Source of the DNA: Gammaproteobacteria bacterium HGW-Gammaproteobacteria-2
GTDB taxonomy: Bacteria; Pseudomonadota; Gammaproteobacteria; Xanthomonadales; Xanthomonadaceae
DNA length: 64,000 nucleotides
Direction of reading: 5' to 3'
Assembly: GCA_002840015.1 (NCBI GenBank)
Contig: PGZE01000027.1
Location: forward strand, 17,390-81,389
Made by a program: the position numbers and the translations under genes. Every line of letters starts with the position of its first letter. Position 1 is the stretch's first letter. Shown piece after piece: positions 37,477-46,741 of the stretch. The notes under the pieces are model-generated. The model was not told the origin of the DNA. It did not search any database and was given only the letters and a program-made list of their open reading frames with translations.

Positions 37477-40419
37477 CTATCGACCAAGCCAACGCGCAGC
37501 GAATGCGTCTGCCGCAAGCGGATGCCCAAACTGGTAGCCCTGGGCAAAATCACAGCCCAACGCACGCAGCGCCTCGGCCTGCTCAAACTGTTCGACGCCC
37601 TCGGCTATCGTTTGCAGCCCCAGGCTGTGCGCCATTGCAATGGTTGCGGTGACTATTGCGTGGTCTTCATGGTCGGTGAGCATGTCGCGCACGAAAGAAA
37701 TATCGATCTTGAGGTGGTGCGCGGAAAAACGTTTCAGATAAGCCAGTGACGAGTAGCCGGTGCCAAAGTCGTCGATCGACAAAGTAAATCCTTCGCTGAC
37801 CAGGCTCTTCATGGTGGCGACTGCGGCGTCCGGATCGGCCAGCATGCTGCTCTCGGTCAACTCCAGATCGAACATGTCCGGGGTGAGGCCAGCATCAGCG
37901 ACGATACGCCCCATGCGTTCGGCAATATCGGCCGAACGGAACTGGGTAGCACTGAGATTGACGGCCAGCCGCCCCGGAAAAGCAATGCCTTGATCTTGCC
38001 AAATGCGCAATTGAGCGCAGGCACTGGCCAGAACCCAGTCGCCCAAACCACTCATCATGCCGCGTTCCTCAGCGATCGGAATGAACTCGCTTGGGCTGAC
38101 CCAACCCCATTCATCGTCGTGCCAACGCAACAGCGCTTCGGCGCCGATCATCATGTCATCGCGCAAGTCCACTTTGGGCTGATAGAACAATTGCAGCGTA
38201 TTGGCGGCAAGCGCCCAGCTCAGGCGGGTAGCGGTATGCAGACGTTTTTCCAGATCGGCACCCATGGTGGCTTGATAGAAGCAGTATGGTTCACCCCGGT
38301 TTTTGGCGCGGTACATGGCGATGTCCGCCCGCTTGAGCAGGTCTTCCGCGTTGTCGCCGTCGCCGGGGAACAAGACGATACCGATGCTGGTGCGCACATC
38401 GAAGGAAAAGCTCTTGATTTGCAGCGGTTTCAACAGACTTGCGTGTAGGCGTTCGGCAATTGCCGCTGCTTCGATTTCGCCCGCATTCTCGGCAACCAGA
38501 ACGAACTCGTCGCCGCCGAGCCGCGCCAGCGCCTCGTGTTGCCTGGCGCAGGCGGAAAACCGGCGCGCCACTTCTATCAGTGCCAGATCGCCAACGGCAT
38601 GGCCTTGGCTGTCATTGATTTCCTTGAAGCGGTCCAGATCAAGGAAGAGCATTGCACCATGATGGCTCTTGCGATGCGCGGTGGCGACGATCTGCTTGAG
38701 CCTGTCCATGAACAGCGCGCGGTTGGGGAGACCGGTCAACTCATCGTAAAACGCGAGCTGCTCGATTCGTGCGGCCTGGTTCTTTTGCTCCGACAGATCA
38801 CTCATGATGCTGATGTACTGCACGATTTTACCTGCGGCATTACGCACGCAGGCGACCGACATCAGCAGCGGCAACACATTGCCGTTTTTCAGTTGACACA
38901 TCACTTCACCCTGCCATTGGTTGTCATCGGCAGTGCTGGCACGGTCATGCTGATAAAACGCCTGGGCGTGATTGTCCGCATCAAACACACTGGCAGGTAT
39001 GCCGATCAGCTCGCGCTCGTCGTAGCCGGTAATACGGATGAAGGCGGGGTTGACAGCCACGATCAGTCCGTCGGCCGATGTCACCAGAATCGCGTCAGCG
39101 CTTTGTTCGAACACGACCCTGGCCAGACGTAATGCCTGTTGGTGCCGGCTGCGCTCGATTGCAACGGCAGTAAGGCGCGCGACTTGTGCAATCCGCTCGG
39201 TTTCATCGTGATCCGGAAAGCCTTCAACGCGGCGGTAGATGGCAAACGTGCCCAGCACGAAGCCTTCGGCGGACAGCACCGGGTATGACCAGCATGAATG
39301 CAGATCGGCACGCCGCACCAGGTCACGAAACGGCGCCCAGTTCGGATGGGTTTGAATATTCTCCACTACGACGGTCTTGCCGGTACTTGCGGCCGCCCCG
39401 CACGAGCCGACGTCGTCGCCGATCCGCATACCATCAAGCGCCTGCCAGTAAAAACTCGGCAGGCTTGGCGCAGCGCCATGCTGAAGATGCATGCCATCAG
39501 CGGACAGCAGGTGGATCGCGCACAACGCGCCGGGCATGGTGCGCTCGGTGAACTGGGCGATGCGTTCCAGCACCAGTTGCAGCGGCGCTTCGGCGGTGAT
39601 CAGGTTCAATACGGCGTTGAAGTTTTCCTGCCACAGTTCAGCGCGCCGGCGCGTGGTAATGTCGCGAAAGCTCCATACTCTGCCAGCGCTTTTATCATCA
39701 AGCACATAAGCGCGTGAGAAGCGCTCGAAAAACCGGCCGTCACGCAATGCAATTTCGTCGCTTTCGCCTTCCGGGCCACTCCTGTCGATACGCTCAGTGC
39801 TGCGCGCACAGGCATCTGGATCAATGCTCTGGGCCAGCATTTGATCCATGAAATCGTCGTAGTTGAGCACGCCATCGGCGGCAGGTGAAATACCCCACAT
39901 GTCGATGAAGCGACGATTGAAGCGATTGATCTGTCGGTCCACACCGATCACGGCGATGCCATCGGCGGTGGACTCCAGTGTGGCGCTGAGTTGCGCCACC
40001 GCTGAGCGAACTTCGCTCAATGCCTGACGTTTTTCCTGACGATTTCGCGCTTCCAGCAACTCACGCTCTACCGCTGGCACCAGACGGGTGAGCAGGCCCT
40101 TCATCAAATAATCCTGAGAGCCTTCTTTCATCATGGTGACGGCGACGTCTTCTCCCACGGTGCCGGAAACAACGATAAACGGGACATCCAGGCCGTGCTC
40201 TTGCAGCACCCGCAGTGCTGCCGGCCCGTTGAACTGCGGCATCTGGTAGTCGGAAATGATGACATCCCAGGTTTGTGCTGCCAGCGCTTCGCGCATCGCG
40301 GCTTCGTGTTCCACACGCCGCCACTGCACGTTGAAACCACCGCGCTCCAACGTGCGCACAGCCAGCGCACTGTCGCTTGGGTTGTCCTCGATCAGCAGGA
40401 CGCGCAATATTCGACTCAT
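37477..40419 (-). CDS. REC-PAS-GAF-PAS-GGDEF-EAL signalling protein
   Basis: Response regulator with cyclic-di-GMP output, 980 residues, cytosolic. The receiver domain (1-120) has phosphoacceptor D57 in IISDYQMP. PAS about 150-260; GAF about 265-420 (SCWSYPVLSAEGFVLGTFAIYRR); PAS about 430-540; GGDEF about 545-710 with intact RLGGDEFVLVAE and allosteric-site-like context; EAL about 720-975 with GAEALLRW, NLSATQF, DDFGTGYSSL and KIDISFV. Both catalytic signatures look active, so it could make or break c-di-GMP. Start ATG 40419 overlaps the stop of the CheY-like gene (ATGA), third gene of a coupled cascade. Confidence 0.95.
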   Translation of the reverse strand: MSRILRVLLIEDNPSDSALAVRTLERGGFNVQWRRVEHEAAMREALAAQTWDVIISDYQMPQFNGPAALRVLQEHGLDVPFIVVSGTVGEDVAVTMMKEGSQDYLMKGLLTRLVPAVERELLEARNRQEKRQALSEVRSAVAQLSATLESTADGIAVIGVDRQINRFNRRFIDMWGISPAADGVLNYDDFMDQMLAQSIDPDACARSTERIDRSGPEGESDEIALRDGRFFERFSRAYVLDDKSAGRVWSFRDITTRRRAELWQENFNAVLNLITAEAPLQLVLERIAQFTERTMPGALCAIHLLSADGMHLQHGAAPSLPSFYWQALDGMRIGDDVGSCGAAASTGKTVVVENIQTHPNWAPFRDLVRRADLHSCWSYPVLSAEGFVLGTFAIYRRVEGFPDHDETERIAQVARLTAVAIERSRHQQALRLARVVFEQSADAILVTSADGLIVAVNPAFIRITGYDERELIGIPASVFDADNHAQAFYQHDRASTADDNQWQGEVMCQLKNGNVLPLLMSVACVRNAAGKIVQYISIMSDLSEQKNQAARIEQLAFYDELTGLPNRALFMDRLKQIVATAHRKSHHGAMLFLDLDRFKEINDSQGHAVGDLALIEVARRFSACARQHEALARLGGDEFVLVAENAGEIEAAAIAERLHASLLKPLQIKSFSFDVRTSIGIVLFPGDGDNAEDLLKRADIAMYRAKNRGEPYCFYQATMGADLEKRLHTATRLSWALAANTLQLFYQPKVDLRDDMMIGAEALLRWHDDEWGWVSPSEFIPIAEERGMMSGLGDWVLASACAQLRIWQDQGIAFPGRLAVNLSATQFRSADIAERMGRIVADAGLTPDMFDLELTESSMLADPDAAVATMKSLVSEGFTLSIDDFGTGYSSLAYLKRFSAHHLKIDISFVRDMLTDHEDHAIVTATIAMAHSLGLQTIAEGVEQFEQAEALRALGCDFAQGYQFGHPLAADAFAARWLGR

Positions 40420-40865
40420 GGGGTTTCCGCCTTGGGCGGTGCCTCGTTGATCACCAGCCAATACATGCCAAGTTGAGTGATCGCATCAACAAAGCGCTCG
40501 AAGCTGACCGGTTTGCGGATATAACTGTTTGCACCTGCGTCATAACCGGCTGCGAGGTCGGACTGTTCGGTGGAAGAGGTCAGAATGACTACCGGTAAGC
40601 GACGAGTGAGCGGGTTTTCCCTGATCTGGCGCAATACACTCAAACCATCCAGCCGGGGCAAATTGATGTCGAGGAGAATCAAGGCAGGCATTTGTTCCTT
40701 GCAGCGATCCGCATGTGTACCTTGGGCAAATAGATAGTCCAGTGCATCTTGCCCGTCTTCGCAGACGATAAGCGGATTGCCGATCCGGCTCTTGTCAAAG
40801 GCGCGGCGGGTAAGGGCGATATCGCTGGGGTTGTCTTCCACCAGCAAAATGGTTCTGGCATTCAT
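40416..40865 (-). CDS. CheY-like (Rcp1-type) response regulator
   Basis: Single receiver domain without output, 149 residues. Acidic pocket ED at 10-11, phosphoacceptor D66 in LILLDINLPRLDG, Thr/Ser in VILTSSTEQSD, and the lysine in YIRKPVSFERF. The closest recognised type is Rcp1, which partners phytochrome kinases such as Cph1. ATGA overlaps with both the kinase gene before it and the GGDEF-EAL gene after it. Confidence 0.94.
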   Translation of the reverse strand: MNARTILLVEDNPSDIALTRRAFDKSRIGNPLIVCEDGQDALDYLFAQGTHADRCKEQMPALILLDINLPRLDGLSVLRQIRENPLTRRLPVVILTSSTEQSDLAAGYDAGANSYIRKPVSFERFVDAITQLGMYWLVINEAPPKAETP

Positions 40866-42331
40866 GGCTGACTCCCCAACGTGAAATAAAATGTAGCGCC
40901 GTGATTTACTGCGGCCTTTGCCCAGATACGCCCGCCGTGACGATGCACAATGCGGTTCACTGTAGCAAGACCAATGCCGGTGCCGGAAAACTCGGATGAG
41001 CGGTGCAACCGGCAGAAGGCGGAAAACAACTTGCTGGCATATTCCATATCAAAGCCGGCACCGTTGTCGCGCACAAAGAAGACGATTTCATCCTCATGCC
41101 GTTCTTGTCCCAATACGATGATAGCTTGAGTTGTTTTGCTGGTGAATTTCCAGGCATTTTCCAGCAAATTTTCGAGCATCACGCGCAACAAGCCCACGTC
41201 GGCATTTGCTGCCAGATCTGGCTGAATGGTGACGGACACATCGCGCTGCGGCGTTTGTAGTCGAAATTGCGCAATGATTTCTTGCGCCATTGCAGAAATA
41301 TCGACTGGGACTTTCGAAAGTTCAGACTGGGTGACGCGCGACAAGCGCAACAGATCATCAATCAAATCACCCATTCGCTGGGCTTCGCTGCGTACCCGGC
41401 GCAGATACTCATGCCCCTTGGCATCCAGTTGCTCGCCGCAATCCTCTTGCAAGGCGAGGCTCCAGCCATCGATGCCGCGCAGTGGCGCACGCAAGTCGTG
41501 CGACACCGAATAACTGAATGCCTGCAGTTCCTTGTTTGCCATGTCCAGCTGATTGGTGCGATCTGCAACCCGTTGTTCGAGGCTGGCGTTGAGCTCGCTG
41601 ATTTCCTGTCGCGATACGATTAACGCGCCATAGCGTTCGGTGAGCACATCGACCATGGCGACGATGGCGTTGCGCAAATGCTCAAGTTCGCCAATGAATC
41701 GCTTGCCAGCAAGCGATGCCGGCACTTCGTGGCCTATGGCTGCTTCTGCTTCAGTAGCGAAGCGCTGGATTGCTCGGATGGGAGCAAGTACCAGCCAGCG
41801 CAGCATCAGATAAAGCCCCGCAACCAGAGCCAGATCAATGGTTATCAAGCCGATCAATAAACGAAGTCGCATGGCGGCCAACACAGACATTACGCCGTTT
41901 GCGTTTACTGCCAGGGTGACTTCGCCCAGCACTTCGCCTTTACGCCGGATGATGCCGGTCGCCGCGGGTGGTAGGCGATCATGCGTTCTGGCCGTCGTTT
42001 CGGAAGGCAGGCCAGTTTGCACGCGCTTACGCCATCGCGGACTGATCTCCGGATTGAGGAAACGAAGGGTGACGGCATCGACTGCCGGATTACGCATGCT
42101 GGCATCCAGTACGCCATCGATTTGAGAAGCATCGAGATTCCAGACCGGTGCCTCCAGTGAAATCGTCAATTGCCCGATGCCGCGCTGTTGCATGGCAGTT
42201 AGTGCATTCCACTGCTCGTCAGCAAATGCGCGATAAAACGTCCAGGCAGATAACGTTGAAATCAGGCTCACACAAGCCACCAGCACCAGCGTGACGACTG
42301 TACTGATGGAGCTTGTGCGCAAGCGTTTCAT
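40862..42331 (-). CDS. Sensor histidine kinase (HAMP-HisKA-HATPase)
   Basis: Inner-membrane kinase, 489 residues. TM1 about 9-31, a periplasmic domain about 32-152 (unknown ligand), TM2 about 156-178, HAMP-like linker and coiled coil to about 265, HisKA with H278 in SYSVSHDLRAPLRGIDG, HATPase with N box LENLLENAWKFTSK, G1 DNGAGFD and G2 GTGIGLATVNRIVHRHGG. The kinase core resembles phytochrome kinases, fitting the Rcp1-like regulator next to it, but no photosensory domain is present. Start ATG 42331 (MKRLRTSS). First gene of the three-gene coupled unit. Confidence 0.94.
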   Translation of the reverse strand: MKRLRTSSISTVVTLVLVACVSLISTLSAWTFYRAFADEQWNALTAMQQRGIGQLTISLEAPVWNLDASQIDGVLDASMRNPAVDAVTLRFLNPEISPRWRKRVQTGLPSETTARTHDRLPPAATGIIRRKGEVLGEVTLAVNANGVMSVLAAMRLRLLIGLITIDLALVAGLYLMLRWLVLAPIRAIQRFATEAEAAIGHEVPASLAGKRFIGELEHLRNAIVAMVDVLTERYGALIVSRQEISELNASLEQRVADRTNQLDMANKELQAFSYSVSHDLRAPLRGIDGWSLALQEDCGEQLDAKGHEYLRRVRSEAQRMGDLIDDLLRLSRVTQSELSKVPVDISAMAQEIIAQFRLQTPQRDVSVTIQPDLAANADVGLLRVMLENLLENAWKFTSKTTQAIIVLGQERHEDEIVFFVRDNGAGFDMEYASKLFSAFCRLHRSSEFSGTGIGLATVNRIVHRHGGRIWAKAAVNHGATFYFTLGSQP

Positions 42332-42581
42332 GGTTGCAGTTTTACAGTCATATCGGGTATCGCACAATATTTCCCTGTGTAGCGCTTCGTCTCAATCAGA
42401 CAGGCTGCCAGGCTGCAAAGCCGCCAAGTTATGGTTGTCCCGGCGGGAGAAGGAGTCGGCGTGCCTGGCTGAGAAATGGCGCAAATCAGGTGGTGCGAAC
42501 GAATACACTGCCATGATGCTACCCGCATTGCTGTGCTTGCTGCGGGATGTGCAGTGCGCCAGGTCGCCAAGGAGAATTGCG
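42332..42581. other. Divergent control region with a remnant repeat end
   Basis: 250 bp between two divergent signalling operons. It holds GACAGGCTG-CCAG (42399-42411), matching the right end and flank of element B, but no left end. No confident promoter. AAGGAG at 42569-42574 is the ribosome site of the downstream transporter-kinase. Confidence 0.4.
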
Positions 42582-45500
42582 TTGCTGAGTGTCAATGTAC
42601 TGATTGTCGCGGGCTTGCTCTGGCTCGGTCTGCTATTTGGTGCAGCGCTGTGGGGTGAGCGAAGACCTGGGGTTTTTTCCCGGCATTGGGGTGTGATTTA
42701 CGCCTTGTCGTTGGCGGTGTACTGCACCAGTTGGACGTTCTATGGCACTGTCACCCAGGCTGCGCGTTCGGGTTGGTGGCTGCCGCCGACATTCGTTGGC
42801 ACGATCATGCTCTATACGTTTGGCATTGGCCTGTTGCAGCGCACGGTGCGCTTGGCGCGGGAGCACAATGCCACCTCATTGGCCGATCTGATTGCAACCC
42901 GTCTGGGCAAGGATTCTTGGCTGGCCGCAGCGGTAACTGCGGTCACTGTGGTCGGCATGATTCCGTATATCGCGTTGCAGCTCAAAGCCGTTGCAATGAG
43001 CCATGGGCTGTTGACCCATACATCGAGCTTCAGCCTGCCACCTTGGCGGGACAGCGCCTTGTACGTTGCGCTGGCAATGGCGGTATTTGCCATGCTGTTC
43101 GGCACTCGCCGCGCCTCGGCCGCAGAACACAATCGCGGCCTGGTGCTCGCGATGGCATTTGAATCGTTGCTCAAACTGGGCGCAATGCTGGCGCTTGGTA
43201 CATTTGTTGCGTTCGGGCTCGACGATGTCGCGGTGACAGCACCGCCACCGGTTGGCAACGCCGATGGCTTCACGCCATTGGTGATGCTCGGTGTACTGGC
43301 GATTTTTACCCTGCCGCACCAGTTTCATGTCGGTGTGGTCGAGTGTCAGGACGAGCGACATTTACGCACCGCACGCTGGCTGTTTCCACTGTACATGTTG
43401 CTGATTGCATTGCCGATCTTGCCGCTGGCACGCGCTGGTCAGAAACATCTGGCAGCGTTGGGTGTGCCTTCGGACTTGTACGTGCTGGCATTGCCGCTGA
43501 GTCAAGGGCATGACGGCCTGGCCCTGCTGGCATTTCTCGGTGGCCTGAGCGCGGCCACCGGCATGGTGATTCTGGCCACGCTGGCGCTCAGCTTGATGAT
43601 CGGCAATCACTGGATCGCACCGCTGCTGCTGCAACGGCGCTCGGCGCTTCGCGCGGGCCGTGATCTGCGTGGCGCGGTGCTGATGCAGCGACGTTTTGCG
43701 ATCCTGGCGGTGCTGATGCTGGCCTGGATATACAACCGGCTGGTTGGCGGCAACGATGCATTGGCGGACATGGGCGCGGTGTCGTTCTCAGCATTGGGCA
43801 CGCTGGCGCCGGCATTGGGTTTCGCAATGTGGCGCCCCAACACGCCATCACGTGCGGTGATCTTTGGCATGGTGATCGGCTTCGCGTTCTGGTTCTGGGC
43901 ATTGCCGCTTCCGGCACTGATGGAGGCGATGGGATCGAGCCCGGCATGGCTGCACGATGGCCCGTTCGGTATGCACTGGCTGGCACCCGACAGTTTGTTC
44001 GGCCTGACCGGCTGGAGCCGGTTGGGGCGTGCAGTCGCACTTAGCCTGTTGTTTGGCCCGATAGCCACCTTGCTTTGGGCAACGCGTGGACGGGGCCCGG
44101 CACGTGATTCAGGATTGAGTCTGTCCAAGCCGCAGCTGCGCGATATTGCCTCGCGTCTGTTGCCGAGTGAGCGCGTGCATACTTTGTTTGACGCCAGCAC
44201 GACGACGGATATCCAACTCGTTGCCGCAGTTGAACGCGAGTTGTCGGCGGTGCTTGGCGCTGCGTCTACGCGACTGTTGTTTGATGCAGCGCGGCGCGAA
44301 GCCGGACGCGATCTGGATACCGTCGTTACCATCGTTGGTGAGGCATCGCAGGCGCTGCGCTTCAATCAGCAGGTGCTGGAGGCTGCGCTGGAAAACATGA
44401 GCCAGGGCATCAGTGTGGTTGATCGCAATCTGTGTCTGGTGGCCTGGAATCGGCGCTATGTCGAATTGTTTGGATTCCCTGCAGAACTGTTGCAAGTTGG
44501 GCGGCCAATTGCCGATTTGGCGGCGTTTGCCTTGAATGCTGACCCGAATATTGCAGAGTCGGTAAATGAAAAAATACAACGGCGGCTGGCACATATGCGC
44601 GCCGGTACCGCGCACTTGTCCGAACGCCAGTTTCCCGATGGCGCCATCGTGGAAATTCGCGGCAACCCGATGCCGGGTGGAGGTTTTGTCGCCACCTTTA
44701 CTGATGTCACCGCTTTCCGGCGTGCCGAAGAGGCTCTGCGCCGCGCCAACGAAACACTGGAGCAGCGAGTGCGCGCGCGTACCGTTGAACTGGAAGCCGC
44801 CAGCCGCGCCGCGCAACGCGCCAACGAGGGCAAGAGCCGGTTTCTGGCGGCGGTCGGCCATGACCTGATGCAGCCGCTGCATGCGGCGCAGTTGTTCAAT
44901 CACGCGCTGGCGCAGCAATTGCGTCACCCCGAATACCGCGAAACGGTGGATCACATTCGCGGCGCGTTGGCCTCCACTGAGTCGCTGTTGGCAGGTTTGC
45001 TTGACCTCTCGCGATTGGATGCCGGCGGCATGGAGCCGCAGCGCCGTGATTTTGCGCTGAGCGAGGTGCTCGACAACCTGGCTTCGGAGTTCGGCGTGCT
45101 GGCCGCAGAACAGCAAATCCGTCTGCATTACCAAGCGACCAGACACTGGGTGAACAGCGACCCGGCATTGTTGCGCCGGGTATTGCAGAACTTTCTGTCC
45201 AATGCCGTGCGCTATGCCGAACGTGGCCGCGTGTTGCTTGGTGTGAGGCGCTGCGGCGCGATGCTGGAGATCCAGGTATGGGATACCGGGGCCGGAATCA
45301 CACCGGGAGAGCAAAGCCTGGTTTTTGAGGAGTTTCGCCGCGGCGACAGCGCGCGCGGGCAGGGGCTGGGCCTGGGCTTGTCGATTGCCGAGCGTATGGC
45401 ACGCTTGCTTGAGCATCCGTTGCGGCTGCAATCATGGCCCGGTCGCGGCAGCCTGTTTGCGGTGCGCGTGCCGCAGGTGACGACGCGCACCCTCATCGCC

Positions 45501-45908
45501 GAAGCAGTTCCGACCGTGCCAATGCCGACAACCACATCTGGCAATATCGTGATCGTCGATAACGACCTTAGCGTGCGGCGTGCCATGGAAGCGCTGCTCT
45601 CGGCATGGGGCTTCACGGTGTCAAGTGCGCGCGATGGCATGCAGGCGGCAGTACTTTGTGGGCAAAATCGGCCGGCATTGCTGGTGCTCGATTACCACCT
45701 CGATTGCGGTGCTACCGGTCTTGATGTATGGCGCAGTCTGTGCGCGCGGTTCGGGCCATTGCCGGCGTTGGTAATTACCGCCGATCACAGCGATAGCGTC
45801 AGCCGCGCGGTGTTTGATGCTGGCCTGTTGTTGTTGCATAAACCACTCAAGCCGCTGGCCTTGCGTTCGGCGCTGGAGCGCTTGCTGCGGGCAGCACTGG
45901 CGCGGTAG
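42582..45908 (+). CDS. CrbS-like hybrid: SSF transporter domain-PAS-histidine kinase-receiver
   Basis: 1108-residue inner-membrane sensor. The N-terminal sodium:solute-symporter domain (about 1-520, roughly 13 helices) starts LSVNVLIVAGLLWLGLLFGAALWGERRP and has YALSLAVYCTSWTFYG, the CrbS/ErcS signature. PAS about 600-720 (ENMSQGISVVDRNLCLVAWN), coiled coil, HisKA with H760 in VGHDLMQPLHAAQLF, HATPase with GLGLGLSIAERMARLL, and a C-terminal receiver with D1037 in LLVLDYHLD. In Pseudomonas and Vibrio, CrbS-CrbR activates acetyl-CoA synthetase. Start TTG 42582 because AAGGAG sits 7 bases before; the upstream open frame has no homology-like sequence. Confidence 0.92.
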   Translation: MLSVNVLIVAGLLWLGLLFGAALWGERRPGVFSRHWGVIYALSLAVYCTSWTFYGTVTQAARSGWWLPPTFVGTIMLYTFGIGLLQRTVRLAREHNATSLADLIATRLGKDSWLAAAVTAVTVVGMIPYIALQLKAVAMSHGLLTHTSSFSLPPWRDSALYVALAMAVFAMLFGTRRASAAEHNRGLVLAMAFESLLKLGAMLALGTFVAFGLDDVAVTAPPPVGNADGFTPLVMLGVLAIFTLPHQFHVGVVECQDERHLRTARWLFPLYMLLIALPILPLARAGQKHLAALGVPSDLYVLALPLSQGHDGLALLAFLGGLSAATGMVILATLALSLMIGNHWIAPLLLQRRSALRAGRDLRGAVLMQRRFAILAVLMLAWIYNRLVGGNDALADMGAVSFSALGTLAPALGFAMWRPNTPSRAVIFGMVIGFAFWFWALPLPALMEAMGSSPAWLHDGPFGMHWLAPDSLFGLTGWSRLGRAVALSLLFGPIATLLWATRGRGPARDSGLSLSKPQLRDIASRLLPSERVHTLFDASTTTDIQLVAAVERELSAVLGAASTRLLFDAARREAGRDLDTVVTIVGEASQALRFNQQVLEAALENMSQGISVVDRNLCLVAWNRRYVELFGFPAELLQVGRPIADLAAFALNADPNIAESVNEKIQRRLAHMRAGTAHLSERQFPDGAIVEIRGNPMPGGGFVATFTDVTAFRRAEEALRRANETLEQRVRARTVELEAASRAAQRANEGKSRFLAAVGHDLMQPLHAAQLFNHALAQQLRHPEYRETVDHIRGALASTESLLAGLLDLSRLDAGGMEPQRRDFALSEVLDNLASEFGVLAAEQQIRLHYQATRHWVNSDPALLRRVLQNFLSNAVRYAERGRVLLGVRRCGAMLEIQVWDTGAGITPGEQSLVFEEFRRGDSARGQGLGLGLSIAERMARLLEHPLRLQSWPGRGSLFAVRVPQVTTRTLIAEAVPTVPMPTTTSGNIVIVDNDLSVRRAMEALLSAWGFTVSSARDGMQAAVLCGQNRPALLVLDYHLDCGATGLDVWRSLCARFGPLPALVITADHSDSVSRAVFDAGLLLLHKPLKPLALRSALERLLRAALAR

Positions 45909-45920
45909 GCGCGCGGCAAC

Positions 45921-46586
45921 TCAGGGTGAAATCCGGGCCGCAGGGTCAGTCAATGACAACTCGCGCAGCACCACCCCGGCCTGGGTGCGGTTGCGCACGC
46001 CAAGTTTTTCAAATATCACGCTGATATGCGCTTTGACTGTGCGTTCCTGAATATCGAGCCGGTCCGCAATCTGCTTATTGAGCAGACCCTCGGCAACCAG
46101 CGCGAGTACACGGAATTGTTGTGCGGTCAGGCTCGCCAGACGTACCGCCAGATCGGTATCGCGCCGGTGCGAGTGGGTCATCGCCACCGCGTTGCGAAGG
46201 GCGTTCGGCAACCAGGGTTGGCCGCTCAGCACACTCAGAACGGCGTCGCGCAGGGACTCAAGGTTGGCGCTTTTCGGGATGAAGCCCGCTGCGCCATGAT
46301 CCAGCGCGCGACGAATCACCTGAGGATCATCGTTGGCGGATACCACCACCACGCCGACTGCAGGGTGCTGCGCGCGAATCGCCGCCAGCCCCGCGAGGCC
46401 ATGATTGCCAGGCATGTGCAGGTCGAGCAGCACCAGGTCGATGTCCGGCATTGCTGTCAGCGCGGCCAATGCCTCGTCCAGATTGCCCGCTTCGGTAATG
46501 CACACCTCGGCGATGACACCGGCCAATGCCTGGCGCAACGCGGCACGAAACAGTGGGTGGTCGTCGGCAATCAGCAGATGGGCCAT
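45921..46586 (-). CDS. CrbR-like LuxR-family response regulator
   Basis: 221 residues: receiver domain with D55 in LVLLDLHMPG and K in GFIPKSANLESL, then a LuxR helix-turn-helix (LTAQQFRVLALVAEGLLNKQIADRLDIQERTVKAHISVIFEKLGVRNRTQAG). The receiver matches regulators paired with CrbS-type kinases. It lies tail-to-tail with the transporter-kinase (12 bp between stops), so it is the obvious partner although transcribed separately. Predicted targets are acetate and C2/C4 acid genes. Start ATG 46586; the open frame extends upstream into the next promoter. Confidence 0.9.
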   Translation of the reverse strand: MAHLLIADDHPLFRAALRQALAGVIAEVCITEAGNLDEALAALTAMPDIDLVLLDLHMPGNHGLAGLAAIRAQHPAVGVVVVSANDDPQVIRRALDHGAAGFIPKSANLESLRDAVLSVLSGQPWLPNALRNAVAMTHSHRRDTDLAVRLASLTAQQFRVLALVAEGLLNKQIADRLDIQERTVKAHISVIFEKLGVRNRTQAGVVLRELSLTDPAARISP

Positions 46587-46741
46587 GACCGCAGTGTAAT
46601 GCTTAGTGGCGGGTTTGCGTTGCTGCAACTGGCCCCCACAATACTTTCTCAACATGTCGTCGCATGTGCTGCGGTTTGCAATGACTTGCACTGGTACCAA
46701 AGTACGATGACCCGATAACGCATTCGGGCTAAGGTACTGTG

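Noticed and set aside
42291..42581. N-terminal extension of the CrbS-like protein
   Set aside because: No homology-like content, whereas TTG 42582 has AAGGAG at ideal distance and starts directly before the first membrane helix.
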